64,000 nucleotides of DNA from Pseudomonas neustonica (GCF_003797945.1 NZ_RKKU01000023.1:1-64000); one strand, 5' to 3'. Positions 8,299 to 18,763 are shown, numbered from the stretch's first letter. The notes: generated by a model from the sequence alone, not told the origin. Translations and numbers: made by a program.

Positions 8299-9892
8299 AA
8301 CCCAACCCCTCCAGATTCCGCCGAATCACCGCATCCAACTCCGCTGATTCTTTCATCTGCCGATACAGCGTCTGACTCAGCTCAGCCATCTTCTCTTCAA
8401 ACAACACGCCGTCATCTTCCACCTCAGCAGCTCCCACATAGCGGCCGGGCGTGAGCACGTAATCTTTGGCCTTGATGTCATCCAGGGTGGCGGATTTGCA
8501 GAAGCCGGGTATGTCTTCATAGGCGGTATCGCTCCCGCTTTCCCCATCAAACTCGCCACGCCAGGCGTGGTAGGTGCGGGTGATCTCGGCGAGGTCGTCG
8601 GTGGTGAGTTCCTTGTGGGTGCGGTCGATCATGCTGCCGTGGTTGCGGGCGTCGATAAACAGGGTTTCGCCACGACGGTCGCGGAAATGCTTTCGGCCAT
8701 CGGTAAACTGCTGGGCGCCTTTGCTCTTGGTGATAAACCACAGACACACGGGAATTTGCGTGGTGTAAAACAGCTGACCGGGCAGGGCGATCATGCAATC
8801 GACGTGATCGTTCTCGATCAGCTTTTGACGAATCAGGCCTTCGCCGCTGGTGTTGGTGCTCATGGAGCCGTTGGCCAGGACAAAACCGGCCACGCCGTTG
8901 GCGCTGAGCTTGGCCAGCATGTGCAGAATCCAGGCGTAGTTGGCGTTGCCGGTGGGCGGCACCTCATACCCGGCCCAGCGTGCGTCATCGGTCAGCTCGG
9001 TGCTGGCGCGCCATTCCTTCAGGTTGAAGGGTGGGTTGGCCATGATGAAGTCGGCTTTCAGGTCTGGGTGCTGGTCCTTGAAGAAGGTATCGGCGGGTAC
9101 GTCGCCCAGGTTGCTGGCGATGCCGCGAATGGCGAGGTTCATCTTCGCCAGTTTGTAGGTGGTGGCGGTTTGTTCCTGGCCGTAGATGGAGATGTCTTTC
9201 TTGTTGCCCTGGTGGTTTTCGATGAACTTGATCGACTGCACAAACATGCCGCCGGAGCCGCAGCAGGGGTCATAAATCTTGCCCTGATAGGGCTCAATCA
9301 TTTCGGCAATCAGGTTAACCACGCACTTGGGCGTATAAAACTCGCCGCCGCCCTTGCCCTCGGTGGCGGCAAAGTTGCCGAGAAAGTATTCGTATACCCG
9401 GCCGACAATATCCTGCTCGCTGGCCGCGCCGTCTTCGCGCGCGACTACGGTATCGATATTGTTGATCGAGTCGATCAGCGCGGCCAGCTTGGCGGAATCG
9501 AGCCCCAGACGGGAGAAGTAGTTATCCGGCAACGCGCCGCGCAGGGACGGGTTGTTCTTCTCTACGGTGTGCAGGGCGGTGTCGATCTTCACCGCGATGT
9601 CGTCCTGCTTGGCGTGCTTTTGAATATGCGACCAGCGCGCCTCTTCCGGTAGATAGAACAGGTTGCGCATGGTGTAAAACTCGGCTCGGTCTACATAGTC
9701 GCCCATGCTCTGATCGAGCAGCTCTTGCCTGCGTATTTCAAAGGTGTCGCTGACAAATTTGAGAAAGATCAGGCTCAGCACTACGTGTTTGTATTCCGAA
9801 GACTCAACGCTACCGCGCAGTTTGTCGGCGGTGTCCCAGAGGGTTTGTTCGAAGGATTTGGTCTTCTTGCTGGAGGCAGCTTTTTTGCTCAT
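8288..9892 (-). CDS. hsdM: Type I restriction-modification methyltransferase subunit (HsdM)
   Basis: N6-adenine DNA methyltransferase subunit, 534 residues from the ATG at 9892. This start was chosen because MSKKAASSKKTKSFEQTLWD is a typical HsdM N-terminus; an in-frame extension to 10000 exists but adds unrelated sequence. The S-adenosylmethionine motif DPCCGSGGM is at 208-216 and the catalytic NPPF at 286-289; the N-terminal region is the usual HsdM helical domain. It is the first gene of hsdM-hsdS. With HsdS it modifies host DNA, and with HsdR it forms the restriction complex. It appears intact. Confidence 0.95.
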   Translation of the reverse strand: MSKKAASSKKTKSFEQTLWDTADKLRGSVESSEYKHVVLSLIFLKFVSDTFEIRRQELLDQSMGDYVDRAEFYTMRNLFYLPEEARWSHIQKHAKQDDIAVKIDTALHTVEKNNPSLRGALPDNYFSRLGLDSAKLAALIDSINNIDTVVAREDGAASEQDIVGRVYEYFLGNFAATEGKGGGEFYTPKCVVNLIAEMIEPYQGKIYDPCCGSGGMFVQSIKFIENHQGNKKDISIYGQEQTATTYKLAKMNLAIRGIASNLGDVPADTFFKDQHPDLKADFIMANPPFNLKEWRASTELTDDARWAGYEVPPTGNANYAWILHMLAKLSANGVAGFVLANGSMSTNTSGEGLIRQKLIENDHVDCMIALPGQLFYTTQIPVCLWFITKSKGAQQFTDGRKHFRDRRGETLFIDARNHGSMIDRTHKELTTDDLAEITRTYHAWRGEFDGESGSDTAYEDIPGFCKSATLDDIKAKDYVLTPGRYVGAAEVEDDGVLFEEKMAELSQTLYRQMKESAELDAVIRRNLEGLGYGE

Positions 9893-10468
9893 GTGTTTCG
9901 GCTTTGCGAGAGGGCTAATAGTGCGGGGCAGGCAATCCATTGCTTGGCTGGCCGGGTCCCTGTTGGCACAGAGCATAAAGCAGCCGGTTAGGTGTGCCAA
10001 GCAAGGGTGGTATCGCCGGTGCAGGTGGCTTTGGTATTCAGTGCTGCGAACGTCCCCGCTGGTGCGCTTTCTCTCTCGCCGCTCCTTATTAGTGCGGTGT
10101 ATAAACCATGTGGCGCGCCTTGCACCATTTCCTTGCGCTCACCGACCACCCCTTGCTCTATTTTCACTGGCATAGGTTTTGCTGGCAGTAGTGCGCGTAT
10201 CAGGGTGAGCTGGGTTTAGGAGGACGCCTGCTTCGGTGGTCGCCGCCGAGTTATCTGCTAGCGCTTAAATGGCGTTTATGGTCCCGACTCTATTCCTTTC
10301 TGCTTTGTGCCGGGTGAGTGGGATGACGCTCACCATGGACGGCTCTTCTGCAACGCCTACCTGTATCAGCTACATTATTGAGCAAGGTGCGTTCGCTTCA
10401 GGTCAGTGTTAGCGGCTAGCGGGTGATCAATGACCTTTACTCAATAAGAAAAACCATAAGGATTCAAG
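9893..10468. other. Intergenic region between hsdM and the serine hydrolase gene
   Basis: No convincing gene. Short overlapping frames exist on both strands, for example a 61-codon minus-strand frame at 9988-10173 containing AGTFAALNTKATCTGDTT. It has no clear ribosome site, and the opposite strand is equally open. The region must hold the divergent promoters of hsdM and of the hydrolase at 10469. An AAGGA ribosome site lies just before the latter ATG. Confidence 0.4.
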
Positions 10469-11746
10469 ATGTCTATGAACATGCGAGTAGCAGGCGGTTT
10501 GTTTACCATGGCCTTCGGCCTGTTGATCAGCGGCTGTGCTCAGACTGCAAGTACGCCAACTCCGGTGGCGAGCGACTCAGCCATGCACACTAAACCCACC
10601 TATATTGGCCGCGCGCAGGACCTGTACGATTTGACGCCGCTCTACCAGCCGGACACTTACCGCAATATGGACCAGCTGTATTTCACCCGCAATGTGGCGC
10701 GGGGTGAGCAGGTCTATCCGCTCCCGCAGTTGCCCAACATGGACGTGACCTACGAGGCTGATGGCAGCGAGAAGAACGTCGATGACTTTATGCGCCGTAA
10801 CCGCGTTGGCGGTGTGCTGATCATCAAGGACGGCAATGTGGTGCTGGAAAAATACGGCCTGGGTAGCGATGCCAATACCCGCTGGACGTCCTTTAGTGTG
10901 GTCAAGTCCATCTCCTCGACGCTGGTTGGCGCCGCCGTGGAGCAGGGCTTGATCGACGTGCAGGCACCTATCACCCAGTACGTGCCGGCCCTGGCGGGCG
11001 GTGCCTACGATGGCGTGACCGTAGAGCAGGTGCTACACATGAGCTCCGGTGCGGACTGGAATGAAACCTACCGCGACCCGACCTCTGACCGCCGCGAGCT
11101 GTTCACCCGGCAGCTATCCAATACGCCGGGCTCACTGGTTGAGCAGATGAGCCAGCTGGAGCGCAAATATGAGCCCGGCACGGTGTTCAAATACAGCACG
11201 GGCGAGTCGCACCTGCAAAGTGAGCTGATTCACGCTGCCACCGGCATGACCACCAGTGATTACTTGTCTGATCGCATCTGGGCGCGCATGGGCATGGAGC
11301 AAGCGGCCTATTGGCAGCTTGATGCGCAAGCGGGTCAGGAAATCGGTAGCAGTGGTTTTTCCGCCACGCTGAAAGACTATGGTCGATTTGGCCAATTCAT
11401 CCTTAATGATGGCGTTATCGACGGTGAGCGTATTTTGCCCGAGGGCTGGATGGCTAAAGCCACTGAGGTTGATCCTGCGTCTTATCTGGCGCCGGGCAAG
11501 TTGTACGGCGGGGATTACATCCTCGGTTACGGCTACCAGTGGTGGTTATTCCCTACCGGCGAGCAGGCACGTGATCAGCACGATGGCGCGTTTGAAGCGC
11601 AGGGTATTTTTGGGCAGTTTGTTTACGTGAATCCCAAGGAAAATGTAGTGGCGGTGATCTGGAGCGCGTGGCCAGAACCTGAGATGGATAAGCAGGAAAT
11701 GGAGACCTACGACTTTATTGCAGCCGCGATCAAAGTGTTGAAATAA
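10469..11746 (+). CDS. Beta-lactamase-fold serine hydrolase lipoprotein
   Basis: A 425-residue exported lipoprotein; the signal peptide ends in the lipobox LISGC with Cys23. The catalytic Ser-x-x-Lys is SVVK at 143-146 within WTSFSVVKS, the second motif is the Tyr of KYSTGESH near 250, and the third is the HDG motif near 371. This is the class C beta-lactamase/esterase superfamily, which includes 6-aminohexanoate-dimer hydrolases and EstB-type esterases. The substrate is unknown. It is monocistronic, with a hairpin terminator at 11799-11827. It is not evidence of antibiotic resistance by itself. Confidence 0.88.
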   Translation: MSMNMRVAGGLFTMAFGLLISGCAQTASTPTPVASDSAMHTKPTYIGRAQDLYDLTPLYQPDTYRNMDQLYFTRNVARGEQVYPLPQLPNMDVTYEADGSEKNVDDFMRRNRVGGVLIIKDGNVVLEKYGLGSDANTRWTSFSVVKSISSTLVGAAVEQGLIDVQAPITQYVPALAGGAYDGVTVEQVLHMSSGADWNETYRDPTSDRRELFTRQLSNTPGSLVEQMSQLERKYEPGTVFKYSTGESHLQSELIHAATGMTTSDYLSDRIWARMGMEQAAYWQLDAQAGQEIGSSGFSATLKDYGRFGQFILNDGVIDGERILPEGWMAKATEVDPASYLAPGKLYGGDYILGYGYQWWLFPTGEQARDQHDGAFEAQGIFGQFVYVNPKENVVAVIWSAWPEPEMDKQEMETYDFIAAAIKVLK

Positions 11747-11798
11747 CGGGGCCTGCACTGCGAGGCATTCAGCCTCCCAGTCGCTAGCGGTTTGATAG

Positions 11799-11827
11799 CG
11801 CCCGATGCCTTGCGTCGGGCGTTTTCT
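11799..11827 (+). terminator. Rho-independent terminator after the serine hydrolase gene
   Basis: The stem CGCCCGA / TCGGGCG encloses a nine-base loop and is followed by TTTTC. It lies about 50 bases after the hydrolase stop. Confidence 0.8.
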
Positions 11828-12005
11828 ATTGTGGTCTCATACTCAGGCATGGAGCGGGTTCACTGACATGCCTGCCAGGGAAAATTGGCTGTTTTACGGC
11901 CAACGCTGATCTATGTCATCGAACGTTCTGCCTTAGCTGCTACACTCGTACCTCTCATCTAGACCTATCTAGCACGCGGCTTTTCATTAAATTGAAGGAA
12001 TTGGC

Positions 12006-13082
12006 ATGCAACGGGCTTCTCCCAGAATTATCCGTATTCTTGCCGCTGTGGTCATTGCGTTGCTGCTGCTGGGCTTTTATGCCTGGTTTGAGCTACGACA
12101 AACCGGCTATGGCGAGGCATTCGTCAGCGGTAACGGGCGCATCGAGGCGACCGAGATTGATATCGCGACCAAGCTGGGCGGGCGGATTGAAAGTATTACC
12201 GTCAAAGAGGGCGACTTTGTTAAGCCCGGCCAGCTGCTGGTGCAGATGGATACCACCACCTTGCAGGCGCAGTTGAATCAAGCACAGGCGCAGCAGCAGC
12301 AAGCTGAGAACGCAATCGCCACGGCGGTATCTCAAGTGCGACAGCGTGAAAGTCAGAAAACCGCAGGTGAGGCGCTGGTGACGCAGCGTGAGGCTGAGGT
12401 TAATGCGGTCAGCAAGCGCTATGAGCGCGTGCGGGTGTTGGTCGAGCGCAACGCCATGTCGCGTCAGAGTCTGGATGATGCCTTGGCCACCTTGCAGAGT
12501 GCCAGGGCGGCGCTGGCTGCAGCGCAGGCGCAGGTGCACGCCGAGGAGGCTGGTATTGCTGCGGCGCAGTCGCAGGTGTTTGGTGCGCAATCGGCAATGG
12601 CGGCAGCTGGCGCTGCGAGCAACCGGGTAAGTGCCGAGATTACCGATAGCCAGTTGCTGGCTGATCGGGTGGCGCGTGTGCAGTTCCGCACGGCTGAGCC
12701 GGGCGAGGTGCTGGCAGCGGGCGGCCGGGTAGTCAATCTGGTTGACCTGGCGGACGTCTACATGACCTTTTTCCTGCCCGAACGTGAAGCTGGGCGGGTA
12801 GCCATGGGCGCTGATGTGCGCCTGATTCTGGATGCAGTGCCGCAGTACGTGATTCCGGCCAAGGTTAGTTATGTGGCCAGCGTGGCGCAATTCACGCCGA
12901 AGACGGTAGAAACCGAAAGTGAGCGCGAAAAGATGATGTTTCGGGTCAAGGCGCGGATTGATCCCGCGCTGCTGCGCGAGCATATGGAACAGGTCAAAAC
13001 CGGCCTGCCCGGTATCGCCTGGCTCAAGCTGGATGCGGACGCGCCGTGGCCTGATGAGTTGGCAGTGAACGTGCCCCAGTGA
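12006..13082 (+). CDS. HlyD-family membrane fusion protein of an ABC exporter (YhiI-like)
   Basis: Periplasmic adaptor, 358 residues, anchored by one N-terminal transmembrane segment (about 11-28). A lipoyl/barrel-sandwich half motif follows ([20 protein letters not shown]), then a long Ala/Gln-rich coiled coil (about 90-215), then the returning lipoyl and beta-barrel parts ([19 protein letters not shown] and [10 protein letters not shown]). First gene of a three-gene operon; the ATPase/permease gene starts 10 bases after its stop. An AAGGAA ribosome site precedes the ATG. The arrangement matches the yhiI-rbbA-yhhJ operon of enterobacteria. The exported compound is unknown; drug efflux is often proposed. 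Confidence 0.9.
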   Translation: MQRASPRIIRILAAVVIALLLLGFYAWFELRQTGYGEAFVSGNGRIEATEIDIATKLGGRIESITVKEGDFVKPGQLLVQMDTTTLQAQLNQAQAQQQQAENAIATAVSQVRQRESQKTAGEALVTQREAEVNAVSKRYERVRVLVERNAMSRQSLDDALATLQSARAALAAAQAQVHAEEAGIAAAQSQVFGAQSAMAAAGAASNRVSAEITDSQLLADRVARVQFRTAEPGEVLAAGGRVVNLVDLADVYMTFFLPEREAGRVAMGADVRLILDAVPQYVIPAKVSYVASVAQFTPKTVETESEREKMMFRVKARIDPALLREHMEQVKTGLPGIAWLKLDADAPWPDELAVNVPQ

Positions 13083-13092
13083 TCGCCTGCCG

Positions 13093-15810
13093 ATGAGTGC
13101 CATCGCCGACATCAAGCAGATCACCCTGCGCTACGGCAAGACTTGCGCGCTGGATGACCTGACGCTGTCGCTGCCTAGCGGTCAGATGGTGGGCTTGATC
13201 GGGCCGGATGGCGTAGGCAAATCCAGTTTGCTGGCGCTGATCGCGGGTGCACGCAAGCTGCAGGAAGGCCAGCTACAGGTGCTGGATGGCGACATGCGTG
13301 ACGCGGCGCATCGTCGCCGCGTATGTCCGCGTATTGCCTATATGCCGCAGGGCCTGGGTAAAAACCTGTATGCCACGCTGAGCGTGCGCGAAAACCTGGA
13401 TTTTTTTGGCCGCTTGTTCAACCAGGGCAGCCAGGAGCGAGAACAACGCATTGCGTTGCTGCTGGCGAGTACCGGGCTGACCGACTTTATTGAGCGTCCG
13501 GCGGGCAAGTTGTCTGGCGGCATGAAGCAGAAACTGGGTTTGTGCTGCGCACTGATACACGACCCTGACCTGCTGATTCTGGATGAGCCCACCACCGGGG
13601 TAGACCCGCTGTCGCGCAGCCAATTCTGGGACCTGATCGGGCGTATACGTGAGGGGCGGCCGGGCATGAGTGTGCTGATCGCCAGCTCCTACATGGATGA
13701 GGCGCAGCGCTTTGATCATCTGGTGGTCATGGATGACGGCAAAGCGCTGGCTTGCGGCAGCCCCGACGAATTGCTGCAGCGCACCGGTACCAGCGATCTG
13801 GAACAGGCGTTTGTGGCCTTGCTGCCGGAAGAGAAACGCCAGAATCACGAAAAGCTGGTTATTCCACCGCGTACCGCTGATGGCGAGATTGCGATTGAAG
13901 CCCACGACCTGACTCGGCGATTCGGCGACTTCACTGCGGTAGACAAGGTCAACTTTCGTATTGAGCGCGGGGAGATTTTTGGCTTTCTGGGCTCCAACGG
14001 CTGTGGCAAATCTACCACCATGAAGATGCTGACCGGGTTGCTACCGTCCAGCTCCGGCGAGGCTTCGCTTTTTGGCAAGCCGGTGGACCCCAAGGACATC
14101 AATACCCGCAAGCGGGTGGGTTACATGTCGCAAGCCTTCTCGCTCTACAGCGAGCTGACGGTGCGGCAGAACCTCAACCTGCATGCGCGGCTGTTTCAGT
14201 TGGCGGCCGGCTACCGCGATGAGCGCGTTGCTGAACTGATCGAGACGTTCAATCTTGCAGAGGTGGCAGATAGTCTGCCCATGAGTGTGCCCCTGGGGGT
14301 CAGGCAGCGCCTGTCGCTGGCGGTCGCGGTGATCCATAAACCGGAAATTCTGATTCTGGATGAACCCACGTCTGGCGTAGACCCCATCGCCCGCGATGCG
14401 TTCTGGGCGCTGCTCGTTAAGCTATCGCGGGACGACGGCGTGACCATTTTCATCTCGACCCACTTCATGAACGAGGCTGAGCGTTGCGACCGGATGTCGT
14501 TGATGCACGCAGGCAAGGTGCTGGCCAGCGATACGCCCGAAGCGCTGCGGCTGGAGCGTGGCAAGGATACGCTTGAAGAAGCCTTTATCGATTGGCTGCG
14601 CGAAGCCAGTGACCCGCAGGCAACTCCGGATGCTGAGGCCGCCTCGCCAACACCGCAGGTGGTCAGTTCAACGGCAAGGTTGCCGCGTTTCAGCCTGCGC
14701 AGGCTGATGAGCTATGCCCGGCGCGAGACGATTGAACTGCGTCGTGATCCGATCCGCGGCCTGCTGGCGTTGTTGGGGTCGGTTTTTCTGATGTTCATCA
14801 TGGGCTATGGCATCAATCTGGATGTGGAAGATCTCACCTTCGCGGTGCTCGACAACGACCGCACCACCTACAGCGAGCGCTACATACAAAACCTCTCTGG
14901 CTCGCGCTACTTTGTTGAGCGACCGCCGCTGGTCAGTCATGCCGATCTGGAGCAGCGCATGCGCGAGGGCAGCATCAGTCTGGCGTTGGAGATTCCACCC
15001 AATTTTGGCCGCGACTTGCTGCGCGGCGACACGCCACAGGTGGCTTATTGGGTTGATGGTGCCATGCCCATGCGCGCCGATACCCTGCGTGGCTATGCGC
15101 AAGGTATTCACCTCAACTACCTGCGCAGCTTGGCAGCAGAGCAGCCGTATACGGTCAGTATGGAATTCAGCAAGGTGGCCACGCGTTACCGCTATAACCC
15201 GGATGTGAAAAGCCTGCCGGCGATGGTGCCGGCGGTTATCCCCATCCTGCTGATGCTGATTCCGGCAATGCTGACGGCGCTGGCGGTAGTGCGCGAAAAG
15301 GAGCTGGGCTCGATCATCAACTTCTACGTCACGCCGGTGACGCGTCTCGAATTTCTGCTGGGCAAGCAGTTGCCCTACATCCTGTTGGGCTTTATCAATT
15401 TTCTCACCTTGCTGCTCTTGGCGGTGCTGGTGTTCAAGGTACCGGTGAAGGGGAGTTTGCCTACGTTGCTGTTGGCGGGGCTGGTCTATATCACTTGCGC
15501 GACGGGCGTTGGCTTGTTCATGTCTTCACTGCTGAAAAGCCAGATTGCAGCGATTTTCGGTACGGCCATCGTCACTATCGTACCGGCGGTACAGTTCTCA
15601 GGGCTGTTGCACCCGGTATCCAGCATGGAGGGCTTTGGCGCCATTATCGGTGAGCTATATCCCACCACCCATTTCCTCATCATCAGCCGGGGTGTGTTCT
15701 CCAAGGCGCTGGGGTTGAGCGAGCTTTATCCGTTCTTTATTCCAATGTTGCTGGCCATACCCGCCCTGACGCTATTCAGCGTGCTGGGTCTCAACAAGCA
15801 GGAAAAATAA
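13093..15810 (+). CDS. rbbA: ABC transporter with two fused ATPase domains and a permease domain (RbbA/YhiH-like)
   Basis: A 905-residue fusion. The first ATPase has Walker [10 protein letters not shown] near 36-44, signature LSGGMKQK and Walker [14 protein letters not shown]. The second has [10 protein letters not shown] near 299, a degenerate signature ([10 protein letters not shown]) and [13 protein letters not shown]. From about 535 an ABC-2 type permease follows, with one N-terminal membrane helix, a large extracytoplasmic part and several C-terminal helices. This architecture is that of RbbA, which has been reported to associate with ribosomes in E. coli but looks like an exporter. It sits between the HlyD adaptor and a second ABC-2 permease, one base from the latter's start, so the three probably form one export complex. 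Confidence 0.9.
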   Translation: MSAIADIKQITLRYGKTCALDDLTLSLPSGQMVGLIGPDGVGKSSLLALIAGARKLQEGQLQVLDGDMRDAAHRRRVCPRIAYMPQGLGKNLYATLSVRENLDFFGRLFNQGSQEREQRIALLLASTGLTDFIERPAGKLSGGMKQKLGLCCALIHDPDLLILDEPTTGVDPLSRSQFWDLIGRIREGRPGMSVLIASSYMDEAQRFDHLVVMDDGKALACGSPDELLQRTGTSDLEQAFVALLPEEKRQNHEKLVIPPRTADGEIAIEAHDLTRRFGDFTAVDKVNFRIERGEIFGFLGSNGCGKSTTMKMLTGLLPSSSGEASLFGKPVDPKDINTRKRVGYMSQAFSLYSELTVRQNLNLHARLFQLAAGYRDERVAELIETFNLAEVADSLPMSVPLGVRQRLSLAVAVIHKPEILILDEPTSGVDPIARDAFWALLVKLSRDDGVTIFISTHFMNEAERCDRMSLMHAGKVLASDTPEALRLERGKDTLEEAFIDWLREASDPQATPDAEAASPTPQVVSSTARLPRFSLRRLMSYARRETIELRRDPIRGLLALLGSVFLMFIMGYGINLDVEDLTFAVLDNDRTTYSERYIQNLSGSRYFVERPPLVSHADLEQRMREGSISLALEIPPNFGRDLLRGDTPQVAYWVDGAMPMRADTLRGYAQGIHLNYLRSLAAEQPYTVSMEFSKVATRYRYNPDVKSLPAMVPAVIPILLMLIPAMLTALAVVREKELGSIINFYVTPVTRLEFLLGKQLPYILLGFINFLTLLLLAVLVFKVPVKGSLPTLLLAGLVYITCATGVGLFMSSLLKSQIAAIFGTAIVTIVPAVQFSGLLHPVSSMEGFGAIIGELYPTTHFLIISRGVFSKALGLSELYPFFIPMLLAIPALTLFSVLGLNKQEK

Positions 15811-15811
15811 C

Positions 15812-16927
15812 ATGCGCTCCCTCGGCAATATTATCCAGCTAGGCATCAAGGAACTGCGCAGCCTGTGGCGCGATCCGGCGCTGGTGTTGCTGATCATTTA
15901 TGCGTTCAGCGCCAATATCTACTCCAGCGCCATGGCCATTCCGGAAAGCCCGCATCGAGCCAGTATTGCGGTCGTCGACGAGGATCGCTCACAGCTCTCC
16001 GGGCGGCTGCTGGATGCCTTTCAGCTACCGTATTTTGTGCCGCCGGTGCGTATCGATCAGGCCGCCATGGACGCCGGTATGGATAGCGGTAAATACACCT
16101 TTACGCTGGATATTCCACCGAATTTTCAGCGTGACGTACTGGGGGGTAAACAGCCGACCATTCAGCTTAATGTCGATGCCACGCAGATATCCCAGGCGTT
16201 CAGCGGCGCCGGCTATATTCAGCAGATCATCCAAGACGAGACGACGACCTTCGTCAGCCGTTACCGGACAGATACCGTGTTGCCGGTCGATGCCGTTGTG
16301 CGTATGGCCTTCAACCCGAACCTGGAGCGGAGCTGGTTTGGTTCGCTGACCGCGGTAATCGATCAGATCACCATGCTGTCGATTATCCTGACCGGCGCGG
16401 CGCTGATACGCGAGCGTGAACACGGCACCATAGAGCACCTGCTGGTGATGCCGGTTACGCCGCTGGAAATCATGCTCGCCAAGGTCTGGTCGATGGGGCT
16501 GGTGGTGCTGGTCGCGTCAGCGCTGGCCCTGCGCTTTGTTGTCGAGGGGCTGTTGGCGGTGCCGGTGCAGGGCTCTATTGCGCTCTTTCTGCTGGGCGCT
16601 GCGCTGCATCTGTTTGCCACTACCTCGATTGGCATCTTCTTTGGCACTGTGGCGCGCTCCATGCCGCAACTGGGCCTGCTGATCATTCTGGCGTTGATTC
16701 CGCTGCAGATACTTTCCGGCGAAGTCACACCGCGCGAGAGCATGCCGATGCTGATTCAAGTGATCATGCTGGCCGCACCCACCACGCATTTTGTCGAGTT
16801 GGCCCAGAGCATTTTGCTGCGTGGTGCCAACCTGGCTATTGTCTGGCCGCAGCTGTTGGGGTTGCTGGCGATTGGTAGCGTCTTTTTCCTCAGCGCTTTG
16901 GCGCGGTTACGACAATCGCTCCAGTAG
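15812..16927 (+). CDS. yhhJ: ABC-2 type transporter permease (YhhJ-like)
   Basis: A 371-residue inner-membrane permease: one N-terminal helix (about 20-40), an extracytoplasmic domain, then five or so hydrophobic helices from about 180 to the end. The LIREREHGTIEHLLVMPV segment is the conserved ABC-2 cytoplasmic loop. It is the last gene of the export operon and is separated from rbbA by one base. It is homologous to the permease half of RbbA, so the exporter membrane part is presumably a heterodimer of the two. Confidence 0.9.
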   Translation: MRSLGNIIQLGIKELRSLWRDPALVLLIIYAFSANIYSSAMAIPESPHRASIAVVDEDRSQLSGRLLDAFQLPYFVPPVRIDQAAMDAGMDSGKYTFTLDIPPNFQRDVLGGKQPTIQLNVDATQISQAFSGAGYIQQIIQDETTTFVSRYRTDTVLPVDAVVRMAFNPNLERSWFGSLTAVIDQITMLSIILTGAALIREREHGTIEHLLVMPVTPLEIMLAKVWSMGLVVLVASALALRFVVEGLLAVPVQGSIALFLLGAALHLFATTSIGIFFGTVARSMPQLGLLIILALIPLQILSGEVTPRESMPMLIQVIMLAAPTTHFVELAQSILLRGANLAIVWPQLLGLLAIGSVFFLSALARLRQSLQ

Positions 16928-17322
16928 TTTTTTATCCTGACGGCCATGTGGCTGACCGCCGTACTACCGATCAACCCTGGGCAGCAACCCGATCTGCGGC
17001 GCATGCTGCTGCACCGCAGCGCCGTAACCATGGCTGATGATCTAATTGCGCCCACTCTCCCTCGAAGCGAGTTAATAATCCGGATACGGGTATTTAGCAC
17101 GGCTGGGCATGTTATGGGTGTTGGCTCTGACGGTAACGAGCCTGGGTCACGCTCGTTGAGATTCAAGTCTTCGCAGCAATTCATCAGCTCACGCTACTCT
17201 GTAGGCGCTTTGCTTGAACTATTCCACGGTTGGGCATTTGTGTTTCAGGCCGCGTGTGACAGATGACAGGATCGTCACTCGCATGAAACAATCTCGCGCC
17301 TTAATCGTTGAAGGAATTGGTT
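16928..17322. other. Intergenic region before the globin-coupled diguanylate cyclase
   Basis: Nothing gene-like is supported. No strong hairpin terminator follows the export operon here. The cyclase promoter should lie in the right-hand part; no confident -35/-10 pair was identified. Confidence 0.4.
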
Positions 17323-18690
17323 ATGCCCCGTTTGTCTACTGAGCAGCTTTCTATGGAATGGGGGGCGTTGAACCAGCGCTTCAGCGCACACAGCCGAGTA
17401 TTTATACTCGACTTTTGCCAGCGCCATGCGCAGCCGCTGGCTGAGCATTTTTATCAACAGATGCTGCAAGACCCTGGCGCTTCCCCTTTTCTGTCCCATG
17501 ACCAGGTTAGTAGTCGCCTGCATTCATCCATGCAACGCTGGGTCGCTGGGCTATTTGCTCCGCAAACCCATGAGGATCTGTTGCGGATCATCGCCGAGCA
17601 ACAAAAGATCGGCGAGGTACATGCCCGTATCGATATTCCGGTACACCTGGTTCTGCGCGGCGCACGGGCAATGAAGGTTGAGTTTATCCGACTGCTCTTG
17701 GCCGATGGCCGCCTCTGCGGCGATGAATACCTTGAAGTGGCCCGCCTGATGTCGGACACCATCGATCTGGCGATGGAGGTTATGAGCCAGGCTTATGCCA
17801 GCTCTCACGACCGCAACTCCCGCACCGAAGAAGCCTATCGACTGTTTTCTGTCACCCAGAATATTGCCAGTGAGAAAGAGCGCCAACGCGGCGCACTGCT
17901 GGATTGGGAAAACCAATTGATGTTTGGTTTGGCGACTGGTTTGAGTATTGCGCAGTTGCCGCGGATACGAACTTGCGAGTTTGGTGTGTGGTTTCGTCAC
18001 AAGGGCGCTCATGCGTTTGAAGGGACGCCGGAGGCCAGCCAGATTATCCACGGCATGGTGCAGATCGATGACGTACTGCTGCCGTTATTCGCTGAGGAGT
18101 GGCGAGACCGAGTGCCGCAGCTGCGTGAAATGCGCGATCTGGTTAGTACTATCCGGTTCAACCTTGATCATCTGTTTGAGCAGAATAGCGAGCTTGAGGC
18201 CGGACGCGATGTACTTACCCGGCTACTCAACCGCAAGTTTTTGCCGGTGGTGCTGAGCAAACAGATTACTTATGCGCGCAACCATGGAGCTGAGTTCGCC
18301 GTGCTGGTGCTGGATATTGACCACTTTAAGCGCATTAACGATGGCTACGGGCACGAGGCTGGAGATCGCGTATTGCAGCAGTTGGCCGCTTTACTGGTTA
18401 ACAATAGCCGGGCAGGGGACTACCTGTTCCGGCTTGGCGGCGAAGAGTTTCTGATGTTGCTGGTGGATACCGGACTGAATGGCGCCAGGCGTGCCGCGGA
18501 AAAGTTGCGTGCCAGCGTTGAGCGTGAGGTGTTTCGTTTGCCACAAGAGCAGACGCTCAGCGTGACGATGAGCATCGGCCTGGCCTGTTTTGATGGCCAT
18601 CCCGATTACCAGCAGATGATGCGCCGTGCAGACGAAGCACTGTATAAAGCCAAAGAGGGCGGGCGGAATCAGGTGGTTCAGGCTATCTAG
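17323..18690 (+). CDS. Globin-coupled diguanylate cyclase (DosC/DgcO-like)
   Basis: A 455-residue soluble protein. Residues about 1-155 form a sensor globin; His100 in IGEVHARIDIP matches the proximal haem ligand of DosC/YddV-type sensors. A helical linker region (about 170-290) leads to a GGDEF domain with GGEEF at 372-376 and the product-inhibition I-site RAGD at 363-366. It should therefore make cyclic di-GMP in response to oxygen or a related gas, with feedback control. The start at 17323 is chosen because GAAGGAA lies just upstream; a TTG five codons earlier overlaps that site. The gene stands alone; no partner phosphodiesterase is adjacent. Confidence 0.92.
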   Translation: MPRLSTEQLSMEWGALNQRFSAHSRVFILDFCQRHAQPLAEHFYQQMLQDPGASPFLSHDQVSSRLHSSMQRWVAGLFAPQTHEDLLRIIAEQQKIGEVHARIDIPVHLVLRGARAMKVEFIRLLLADGRLCGDEYLEVARLMSDTIDLAMEVMSQAYASSHDRNSRTEEAYRLFSVTQNIASEKERQRGALLDWENQLMFGLATGLSIAQLPRIRTCEFGVWFRHKGAHAFEGTPEASQIIHGMVQIDDVLLPLFAEEWRDRVPQLREMRDLVSTIRFNLDHLFEQNSELEAGRDVLTRLLNRKFLPVVLSKQITYARNHGAEFAVLVLDIDHFKRINDGYGHEAGDRVLQQLAALLVNNSRAGDYLFRLGGEEFLMLLVDTGLNGARRAAEKLRASVEREVFRLPQEQTLSVTMSIGLACFDGHPDYQQMMRRADEALYKAKEGGRNQVVQAI

Positions 18691-18721
18691 GTAGTTGCGC
18701 TCAGAGCGCACCAGTCCTGAT

Positions 18722-18763
18722 TTGATCAGGCGGCACGTTGCGGCTGCGCTGATACCTGATCAA
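18722..18763. repeat. Inverted repeat between the cyclase and the selenocysteine locus
   Basis: A perfect 9-bp inverted repeat, TTGATCAGG and CCTGATCAA, with 24 bases between. It lies 32 bases after the cyclase stop and about 100 before the next gene. It could be a terminator lacking a T-run or a binding site for a regulator of the selenocysteine locus. Confidence 0.5.

Noticed and set aside
8567-9652. 361-codon plus-strand frame opposite hsdM
   Set aside because: It is the antisense shadow of hsdM, whose methyltransferase motifs are clear on the minus strand.
9988-10173. 61-residue minus-strand protein between hsdM and the serine hydrolase
   Set aside because: No ribosome site, the opposite strand is open as well, and no family is recognised.
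10469-11746. Beta-lactamase resistance gene
   Set aside because: The superfamily fold is shared by many esterases and amidases; nothing in the sequence indicates antibiotic hydrolysis.
12093-13124. 343-codon minus-strand frame opposite the HlyD gene
   Set aside because: Shadow of the HlyD coding sequence; composition is rich in Arg, His and Leu and has no domain.
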